NCBI GenBank assembly: GCA_037130755.1
Contig: JBAXSI010000004.1
Coordinates: forward strand, 1 to 64,000
Length of the DNA: 64,000 nucleotides
Source of the DNA: UBA10649 sp037130755
Lineage (GTDB): Bacteria; Actinomycetota; Actinomycetes; S36-B12
Direction: 5' to 3'
Position 1 is the first letter of the stretch. Every line of letters starts with the position of its first letter. Of the stretch, positions 58,313 through 64,000 are shown one piece after another. A program made the position numbers and the translations under genes. The notes beneath the pieces are model-generated. The model saw only the letters and a list, made by a program, of their open reading frames with translations, made no database searches and was not told the origin of the DNA.

Positions 58313-59203
58313 ATGCGTCTGCTCGGCAGGGTCGGCATCGCCGGGCTGATGTGCGCCGCGCTTCTTGCCGTCGCCCTGCCGGCGCAGGCCGCCGCGCCCG
58401 CGCAGGCGGACGTTCAGCAGAAGGTCGCGTCGTGGGATGCTGCCGCTGCCCGACTAGGCCTGGCGGGTTCGCTGTGGGAGCCGATCGAGACGGCGGGCCT
58501 TCGCCGTGCGGGGCGGATCGCCGTCCTCGCCGGGAACCTGGCCTTCGCCAACGGGGCCGTCGCAGGCGGCGACACCTTCGCCAGTGTTCGGTACGGAACG
58601 AGCCGACGCGGATTCGTCATCTCCGAGAAGTGGGCCAATACCGGGTGGGCGAGGCAGCCGGCGCTGTCGTCAAGGATGGCGAAGGTGCGGTCGGTGTTCG
58701 TCCTGCTGGGCTCGCCGGGGACCCAGGTCACGCTGACCGCTGACGTCTACGCCAACTGCTTCCCGCAACGGCCCGGCAAGAAGCCACGGCCGGTACCTGC
58801 GCGCTTTCGCTGCACGCGCAACGACGTTCTGCGCTCGGGCGGCGTGCTTACTTTCACGGCGCGCCCTGCGGCGACGACGACTGCGCCCGGCGACACGTCG
58901 ATCGTCATCCAGTCCACGGGCATGACGTTCGACCAGTTGGTGCGCGTGGCGCGCAACATCCAGCAGGTCGCCGGCTCGGGATCCGACGGCGCCGGCTCGG
59001 CCCAGATGGTGGGCATGTGCCGGCAGATGGTCGGCGGAGGGATGACGGCTGCTCAGGCGGACTCCTTCGCCATCGCGTACGGCTACACGACGAGGGTCGG
59101 CAGCATCGACGGAGTGGGCCTTGCCGTGACGGCCGACTACCGCCCCGACCGGTTCACGCTGTCGACCGTCTCCGGGGTCGTGACCTCCTGCACGTACGGC
59201 TGA
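58313..59203 (+). CDS. Secreted protein of unknown function
   Basis: 296-aa protein with a Sec signal peptide (RVGIAGLMCAALLAVALPAQAAAPAQA, cleavage near residue 25). The mature protein (QQKVASWDAAAARLGLAGSLWEPI; TLTADVYANCFPQRPGKKPRPVPARFRC) has a Cys pair that may be bridged, and two further Cys near the end (MVGMCRQM, VVTSCTYG). I recognise no domain. ATG 58313 has GGAG seven bases upstream; GTG 58292, overlapping the RDD stop as GTGA, would add seven residues before the signal. It converges with the ABC permease gene, with six bases between stops. Confidence 0.72.
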   Translation: MRLLGRVGIAGLMCAALLAVALPAQAAAPAQADVQQKVASWDAAAARLGLAGSLWEPIETAGLRRAGRIAVLAGNLAFANGAVAGGDTFASVRYGTSRRGFVISEKWANTGWARQPALSSRMAKVRSVFVLLGSPGTQVTLTADVYANCFPQRPGKKPRPVPARFRCTRNDVLRSGGVLTFTARPAATTTAPGDTSIVIQSTGMTFDQLVRVARNIQQVAGSGSDGAGSAQMVGMCRQMVGGGMTAAQADSFAIAYGYTTRVGSIDGVGLAVTADYRPDRFTLSTVSGVVTSCTYG

Positions 59204-59209
59204 CGCCCA

Positions 59210-60070
59210 CTACGAGACGACGTCCTTTCGATCGAATCGGTAGACCGCGTAGGTGACGCAGGCCGCGCACGCGACCACGGAGTAGGCGGCTCCCCGTGCC
59301 ATGTTCGTCCAGTCGATGTCGGCGGCCAGCAGGTCGAGCCAGGCCTGCGAGAAGTGGGTCGGCAGCCACTCACGCAGCGAGCCCAGGGCCTCGATCGCAT
59401 TCAGGATGTTGCTGATGATCACGAGCACAACGGCGGCGCCCACCGCACCCAGCGGCGCGTCGGTGAGCACGGACATCAAGAACGCGACACCCGCCGCGAA
59501 CAGCAGCGAGACGAAGATGAAGCCTCCGATCGCTGCGATCCGCCAGAGTGACTCGCCCAACGTGTAGGTGGCACCGACGGGTGACTGAAGCGGTCCCGAA
59601 CCGAAGGCGACAAGTCCGATGACGAAGGACGCCAGCGGCAGCACGGCGATCGCTCCGAGGGACAGCACGAGCCCGACGATCAGCTTCTGCTTCAACAGGC
59701 GCCGGCGAGGGACAGGAGCCGCAAGCAGGTAGCGCAGACTCGACCAGGACGCCTCGCTTGCGACCGTGTCGCCACAGAACAGCGCAACGATGACGAGGAG
59801 CAGGAACCCTGCGGCGAAGAAGAACATGGTGACGGTGAAGTTGGCGGCTCCAGCCGTCGCAAGGCCGACGAGATCGGCCGATCCGCTGCCCAGCCGCCGG
59901 CCGGAGTTCGCGCCGGAGTTCGAGTTGGAGCCGAACTTCACAGCAAGGGACACCATGACGGGCAGTGCCACCACGAGGAGGTAGGCCACGAGCGTCCGTC
60001 GGCGACGGACCTGGCGGATGAACTCCACGCGCAACGGCAGGGTCGCCGCCGCGCGATAGGTCGTTGTCAT
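59210..60070 (-). CDS. ABC-2 type exporter permease
   Basis: 286-aa membrane protein with six hydrophobic helices in ABC-2 exporter order: FIRQVRRRRTLVAYLLVVALPVMVSLAVKF, a long extracytoplasmic Ser/Asn/Gly stretch, FTVTMFFFAAGFLLLVIVALFCGDTVASEASWSSLRYLLAAPVPRRRLLKQKL (typical intracellular coupling region), and three C-terminal helix pairs. It should work with the ATPase domain of the fusion protein 13 bases upstream. The cargo is unknown. Confidence 0.85.
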   Translation of the reverse strand: MTTTYRAAATLPLRVEFIRQVRRRRTLVAYLLVVALPVMVSLAVKFGSNSNSGANSGRRLGSGSADLVGLATAGAANFTVTMFFFAAGFLLLVIVALFCGDTVASEASWSSLRYLLAAPVPRRRLLKQKLIVGLVLSLGAIAVLPLASFVIGLVAFGSGPLQSPVGATYTLGESLWRIAAIGGFIFVSLLFAAGVAFLMSVLTDAPLGAVGAAVVLVIISNILNAIEALGSLREWLPTHFSQAWLDLLAADIDWTNMARGAAYSVVACAACVTYAVYRFDRKDVVS

Positions 60071-60083
60071 CGATTCATCCCCT

Positions 60084-62609
60084 TCACGCCAGTCCCACCG
60101 TCAGGTCGTCTCCGACGATCTCGAGGAACACGTCCTCCAGTCGCTTGCCCGCGTGGTCGCGCAGCAGGTCCTCGACACTGCCGGCCCCGACCAGTCGTCC
60201 GCGATGCATGACGACGACATCGGTGCAGGTCTGCTCCACCTCGCTGAGCATGTGCGAGGAGATGATCACGGTGCGCCCTTCAGCGGCGTAGCGATGCAGG
60301 ACGTCGCGCATCTCCTTGATCTGCGGCGGGTCGAGTCCGTTCGTCGGCTCGTCGAGCATCAGCAGGTCCGGCTTGCCGAGCATGGCCTGCGCGATCCCCA
60401 GCCGCTGCCTCATCCCCTGGCTGTAGGAGCGGACCTTCTTGTCGATGGCCGAGCCCAGATCGGCGATCTCCAGTACTTCGTCAAGGTAAGACGGGTCGTG
60501 TGTGCGCCCCGCCGAGCGCCAGTACAGGTCGAGGTTCTGGCGGCCGGTGAGATGCGGCAGGAAGCCGGCGCCCTCGACCAGCGAGCCGATGCGACTGAGC
60601 ACCGGAGCGCCGGCGTAGACGGGCTGGCCGAACGCCTCGATCGTGCCCGACGAGGGCATGATCAGTCCCATCACCATCCGCATGGTCGTCGTCTTGCCCG
60701 CCCCGTTGGGTCCGAGGAGGCCGAGCACGGTTCCGGGCCGAACAGCGAACGAGAGGTCGTCGACCGCCAGGTATCCGTCGCCGTACCTCTTGCTCAGTCC
60801 ATCGATGACCAACGGCCTCGCGTCGGCAGGCGCATCCGGGCGCTCGTGCGGGTGGCGCACGCGCACGAGTCGGGAGAGCAGGACAAGGAGCCCGACGACC
60901 ACGGCGGCCCCGAGCAGCCACCAGTACGCCGGCGCCCCGGACGAGACGGGGGTCATGGCCACCAGGGGGACCGTGACCGACGGCTCGGCGAGTGAGATGT
61001 CGTACAGGCTCGGCTGCACGGGCAGTCGGTAGGCGAAGTCCGTGGTCGAGACGATCACGCGCAGCCGGTCCCCGGTCCCGGCTGATGCGACGACGGCGGG
61101 GAGATCCACGGAGACGGTCGTGGGACTGGTCGACAGGCCGGTGATGTGCACTGGGGCGACGAGACCCTGCGGGAGGGACTCACGTCCGTTGGGCGTCACG
61201 ATGCGCACAGAGGCGAACAGCGTCGCGTCACCTGCCGGTGCTGAGCCGATGTCGGCCGCGGGACTCGGCGGGACAGCAGACACCGCCAGCTTGATCCGGC
61301 TCGATCCGATGAGGCTCAGCGGACCCGTCAGCGGCGGTGACTCGAACACCGCGAACTGACCGGGGAGGGCGCGCTGCGCCAGAGCGCCAGCGGCACCGCC
61401 CAGTCCGGGAACGCTGGTGATCGCCGCGGGGACGCCGCCGGCCGGGGAGAGGACCCGCTGCGGTGGGCCGCCCATCGCGACGTCCTGAGTCGATGCCCCG
61501 TGCAGTCCGGGGTACTCGGGCGCTTGGAGGATCACCGGCGCGGTGCCGGAATTCTGGACGGACAGGGCGGCGGACGTCTGGGTCACCTCGAAGTCCGTCG
61601 ATGCGGTTGCCGTCCGCAGCAGCCAGGTGTCGAACCAGTCCGCTGCCAGCGCGTCGATGCGCGCCTGCTCGTTGACCCCGCCGTCGTGGCCACCCCCATG
61701 CCAGACGACCTTCACCGGCGTCGACGGATGGGCGGCACTGATCTGCTCTGCGTTCGCATTCGTCTGGGCCAGTGGGAACAGCGAATCCGCCTGGCCGCCG
61801 GAGACCAGCGTCGGGGCGGTTATGCGGGACGTGATGCTGCGCGGGGACGACTGCGCCATCAGCCGCTCGGACGCGGGGGAGACGATGCCGTCAGCCGCCG
61901 CCTCGGTGTAGGCCCGGCACCATGCCGGCGTGAATCGCCCGCACTCGGTCACCTTTCCGTCCCGATTGACGGTACCCACCCCGAAGAACGCGCCGGTCCA
62001 TTGCTGCTTGAACACCCCGAGTGGGGCCCCTGGTTCTGTGGCGGACTGGCCGAACAAAGACGACTCGAGGTCATTCCAGGTGATGTCGGATGCGATGGCG
62101 TCGATGCGTGCGTCGTATCCACCCAGGAGCAGGGCGAGCGCCCCGCCGTAGGACCCGCCGGCGACGCCCACCCGCGGATCGCCGGGTCGATCGAGCACCA
62201 CGTCGGGTCGCGTGGCCAGGTAGTCCACGAGCGCGCGCGCATCGGCAACCTCGAACTCCGGTGAGTTCATGGAGATCTGGCCCGTTGACAGACCGAAGCC
62301 TCGGGCCGAGTACGTCAGGACGACGTAGCCGCGCTCTGCCAGGTCGTTGGCTCGCTGGGCCAGGTCGTCCTTGCTGCCGCCGAAGCCGTGGGCGAGCAGT
62401 ATCGCCGGGGCGGGGATGACGGTCGGTGCGTAGACCTCTGCATCCAGGGACACGGGCGCCGGGTCGGTCCCCGAGGTGGGGCCGCCGGGCAGTCGCAGGA
62501 CCTCGGATGCGGCGCCTGCAGGAGCCGTCACCAGCATTGACGCGCCCAACATGCACGAGACGCCGACGAGCACCGTCGCCCGGGTCAGGCGTGGTGCTCG
62601 TCGGGGCAT
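60084..62609 (-). CDS. Secreted S15-type alpha/beta hydrolase fused through one membrane helix to an ABC ATPase
   Basis: 841 aa. Residues 1-35 form a signal peptide. A CocE/X-Pro-peptidase-type alpha/beta hydrolase follows (ILLAHGFGGSKDDLAQRANDLAERGYVVLTYSARGFGLS), with the nucleophile in GVAGGSYGGALALL, an Asp in SGGQADSLFPLAQ and a His in WHGGGHDGG; a beta-rich C-terminal domain runs to about 555. A helix (YWWLLGAAVVVGLLVLLSRLV, about 562-584) leads to an ABC NBD: GPNGAGKTTTMRMVMG (near 633), YSQGMRQRLGIAQ, LLMLDEPTNGLD. The topology puts hydrolase outside and ATPase inside. It pairs with the adjacent permease. The frame is continuous, so this is a real fusion. The peptide, ester or cargo substrate is unknown. 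Confidence 0.88.
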   Translation of the reverse strand: MPRRAPRLTRATVLVGVSCMLGASMLVTAPAGAASEVLRLPGGPTSGTDPAPVSLDAEVYAPTVIPAPAILLAHGFGGSKDDLAQRANDLAERGYVVLTYSARGFGLSTGQISMNSPEFEVADARALVDYLATRPDVVLDRPGDPRVGVAGGSYGGALALLLGGYDARIDAIASDITWNDLESSLFGQSATEPGAPLGVFKQQWTGAFFGVGTVNRDGKVTECGRFTPAWCRAYTEAAADGIVSPASERLMAQSSPRSITSRITAPTLVSGGQADSLFPLAQTNANAEQISAAHPSTPVKVVWHGGGHDGGVNEQARIDALAADWFDTWLLRTATASTDFEVTQTSAALSVQNSGTAPVILQAPEYPGLHGASTQDVAMGGPPQRVLSPAGGVPAAITSVPGLGGAAGALAQRALPGQFAVFESPPLTGPLSLIGSSRIKLAVSAVPPSPAADIGSAPAGDATLFASVRIVTPNGRESLPQGLVAPVHITGLSTSPTTVSVDLPAVVASAGTGDRLRVIVSTTDFAYRLPVQPSLYDISLAEPSVTVPLVAMTPVSSGAPAYWWLLGAAVVVGLLVLLSRLVRVRHPHERPDAPADARPLVIDGLSKRYGDGYLAVDDLSFAVRPGTVLGLLGPNGAGKTTTMRMVMGLIMPSSGTIEAFGQPVYAGAPVLSRIGSLVEGAGFLPHLTGRQNLDLYWRSAGRTHDPSYLDEVLEIADLGSAIDKKVRSYSQGMRQRLGIAQAMLGKPDLLMLDEPTNGLDPPQIKEMRDVLHRYAAEGRTVIISSHMLSEVEQTCTDVVVMHRGRLVGAGSVEDLLRDHAGKRLEDVFLEIVGDDLTVGLA

Positions 62610-62615
62610 CCGGCC

Positions 62616-62621
62616 ACCCTA
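62616..62621 (-). promoter_or_regulatory. Possible leaderless -10 box for the hydrolase-ABC fusion
   Basis: Minus-strand TAGGGT, six bases before ATG 62609; its TAG is the stop codon of the DUF4349 gene, the same arrangement seen at the PASTA kinase. Confidence 0.4.
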
Positions 62622-63545
62622 CGTGGTGGTGGGCGGGACCGCCCGACCGTCGTCATTCGCATCTGACGGCGGCACGGTCGGGGCCCGACGCCTGCGGGTT
62701 CGGCGCACGACGACGATGACGACCGGCACCACGACGGCCAGTGCGATGACGGCGAAGGGCAGCAGGAATCCCGCTGCCGTGAACATGATCGTGACGGCGG
62801 CCACCAGGGCTGCCCACCCGCTCGCGAGACCGGAGAGGAACCCCGGAGCGTCGACCTGGGTAACCGACGAGATCGGTGACAGCGCGACGGTCACGGTGCT
62901 CAGAGCCACCTGCTCGCCCAGGGCCTTGCGCTGCGCGCTGAGTGAGTCCAGTTCGGCCTGGCGCGACGAGAGCTGGGTCTCGATCGCGAGCATGTCGTCG
63001 ATCTTCTGCGCCTGTGCAAGCAGCTGCGTCATCCGATCGACGCTCGTCTGCAGGGCCTTGATGCGTGCGTCGAGGTCGACGACCTGTCCTGTGACATCCT
63101 GAGCGGACACCGTGACTGCGTCTACCGTGCCAAGGCGCGCCACGTCGGCGATGAAGGCATCGAGGTCTGCCGCCGGGATCTGCGCGGTGATCATGGAACT
63201 GGTGGACTCGCCAGACGCCTGGGTGTCCTCGGCCGAGATGAGCCCATTGCGCTTCTTGACCAGTCCATGGACGTCGAACGCGCTCTTCGCGACGTCGTCC
63301 ACCCGCATGGTCACGTAGGCGTTCTTGATGATCTGGCGGTCGGACGTCACTGCCGTCGACACAGCGCCACCGGCGGCCGCCTGGTCCTGGGCGATGGCAT
63401 CCGGTGCTGGTGCACCGATCGCAGGCTCGCCCAGGGCGGCGCCGGCCACGACGCTGTCGGCCTGAGTGGAGCCGGTCGCGGAGCAGCCGGCAAGCAGCGC
63501 GGCCAGGGCCGCCACGATGATGATGGGAACGATTCTGGTGCGCAT
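62619..63545 (-). CDS. DUF4349 lipoprotein
   Basis: 308-aa surface lipoprotein: RIVPIIIVAALAALLAGCSATGS is a signal peptide with lipobox LAGC (Cys near 22). The DUF4349 domain follows (SDRQIIKNAYVTMRVDDVAKSAFDVHGLVKKRNG; SMITAQIPAADLDAFIADVARLG), then a coiled-coil region (DLDARIKALQTSVDRMTQLLAQAQKIDDMLAIETQLSSRQAELDSLSAQRKAL) and a final membrane helix with a basic tail. The function is unknown. ATG 63545 follows AGGAGGAG; the longer upstream reading lacks a signal. It may be co-transcribed with the fusion-ABC pair, nine bases apart. Confidence 0.9.
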   Translation of the reverse strand: MRTRIVPIIIVAALAALLAGCSATGSTQADSVVAGAALGEPAIGAPAPDAIAQDQAAAGGAVSTAVTSDRQIIKNAYVTMRVDDVAKSAFDVHGLVKKRNGLISAEDTQASGESTSSMITAQIPAADLDAFIADVARLGTVDAVTVSAQDVTGQVVDLDARIKALQTSVDRMTQLLAQAQKIDDMLAIETQLSSRQAELDSLSAQRKALGEQVALSTVTVALSPISSVTQVDAPGFLSGLASGWAALVAAVTIMFTAAGFLLPFAVIALAVVVPVVIVVVRRTRRRRAPTVPPSDANDDGRAVPPTTT

Positions 63546-63708
63546 GACGGCTCCTCCTCGCATGCGCGGCGAGGCTGATGAGCGTCGCCGCGAGTCTGGA
63601 TGACTCACCCCTGTTGACGGCACGGGTGACACCGGCGTTCCACTCCTCGGGCAACGATTCGATATCGCCGCACGTCCCGGCTCGGTAGTGTCGTGGCCGG
63701 AGGTTGCC

Positions 63709-64000
63709 ATGACGGTCCTGGGCGATCGATACGTCGATGCGATCGGCTATGCCGCGACAGTTCATGCAGCGCAGTTGCGCAAGGGTTCGGATGTGCCGTA
63801 CCTAGCGCACCTGCTCGGAGTGTCGTCGCTCGTGCTGGAGGCCGGTGGCGATGAGGAACTCGCGGTCGCCGCACTGCTGCACGATGCAGCTGAGGATCAC
63901 GGCGGCGAGGCGCAGCTGGTCGAGATCTCCGATCGGTTCGGCGGCCGGGTCGCGAGCATCGTTCGCGAGTGCAGCGACTCGCTGCTGCCCGAGGGTGCCG
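63709..64000 (+). CDS. HD-domain protein (SpoT-type hydrolase-like), cut by window edge
   Basis: The first 97 codons are visible: an N-terminal helix with HAAQLRKGSDVPYLAHLLGVSSLV, then LAVAALLHDAAEDHGGEAQLVEISDRFG, giving the His, the HD pair and the E-D that bind metal in (p)ppGpp-hydrolase-like HD_4 domains. Family members hydrolyse nucleotides, and a stand-alone (Mesh1-like) alarmone hydrolase is possible. CGGAGG lies six to seven bases before the ATG. It is divergent from DUF4349 across 163 bases, in which I found no convincing promoter. The 3' end lies beyond 64000. Confidence 0.8.
   Translation, partial: MTVLGDRYVDAIGYAATVHAAQLRKGSDVPYLAHLLGVSSLVLEAGGDEELAVAALLHDAAEDHGGEAQLVEISDRFGGRVASIVRECSDSLLPEGA

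Noticed and set aside
1..64000. tRNA, rRNA, CRISPR arrays, IS elements or prophage
   Set aside because: Intergenic gaps are mostly under 250 bases and fully accounted for; no transposase, integrase, regularly spaced repeats or RNA-gene sequences were recognised, although no covariance search could be run.

Overview
The window is about 64 kb of high-GC DNA from an actinobacterium (Actinomycetota). The signs are GTG starts and GTGA/ATGA stop-start overlaps throughout, genes reading straight from a TANNNT -10 box without a leader, a mycobacterial-type LexA box, a PASTA kinase, an MptA-type mannosyltransferase, and actinobacterial families (DUF3040, DUF6504, SAV_6107-type HEPN, DUF4349). The order pknL-like kinase / mptA-like transferase / idsA-like prenyl synthase / metF resembles the pknL-mptA-idsA2-metF neighbourhood I recall from mycobacteria. 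I cannot name the genus. I saw no rRNA, tRNA, CRISPR array, insertion sequence or prophage; the window looks like coding-dense core chromosome.

Layout. 0-6.6 kb: a translationally coupled amine/amino-acid operon (ALDH7-type dehydrogenase, FAD amine oxidoreductase, PLP decarboxylase) downstream of a PASTA Ser/Thr kinase and a NadR-like P-loop kinase. 6.7-18 kb: carotenoid biosynthesis in three transcription units. These are a split lycopene cyclase pair (+); crtE-crtI-(mptA-like)-crtB-VOC (-), in which a mannosyltransferase gene sits coupled between crtI and crtB; and a crtD-like/glycosyltransferase/cruF-like operon (-). Together they suggest a C40 carotenoid with one cyclised end and one hydrated, glycosylated end. 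metF is divergent from crtE. 18-23.6 kb: small metabolic genes, including VOC, HhH, two GNATs, a gamma-family PLP sulfur enzyme, a haloalkane-dehalogenase-like hydrolase, a cupin and YbaK.

23.6-35.7 kb: a complete L-rhamnose regulon. A LacI regulator is divergent from a rhaT-P-Q-S ABC importer, mutarotase, isomerase, bifunctional aldolase/dehydrogenase, rhamnulokinase and FMN lactate dehydrogenase. Rhamnose would be taken up, isomerised, phosphorylated and cleaved to DHAP plus lactaldehyde, which goes to lactate and then pyruvate. The divergent control region has two TTGACA boxes in a 9-bp inverted repeat and LacI-like half sites. A 16-bp perfect RNA hairpin separates the importer genes from the catabolic genes.

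35.7-45.4 kb: DUF2461, a nucleotidyltransferase, a beta-CASP metallo-hydrolase and two large tandem paralogues with PAS-GAF-PAS-GGDEF-EAL architecture (c-di-GMP turnover). 45.4-51.5 kb: an SOS mutagenesis operon with a sigma-70-like promoter, a perfect LexA box, DUF6504, HEPN, dnaE2-type polymerase and catalytic Y-family polymerase. 51.5-56.4 kb: DUF3040, then convergent moxR-DUF58-transglutaminase. 56.4-64 kb: MaoC-like hydratase, an Asp/Asn-repeat protein coupled to an RDD membrane protein, a secreted protein, an ABC exporter whose ATPase is fused to a secreted S15-type hydrolase, a DUF4349 lipoprotein and the start of an HD-domain protein cut by the window edge.

The least explained items are the hydrolase-TM-ABC fusion, the DxN-repeat/RDD pair, the mptA-like gene inside the crt operon, the diverged paralogous c-di-GMP proteins beside the SOS operon, and the compact promoter grammar.
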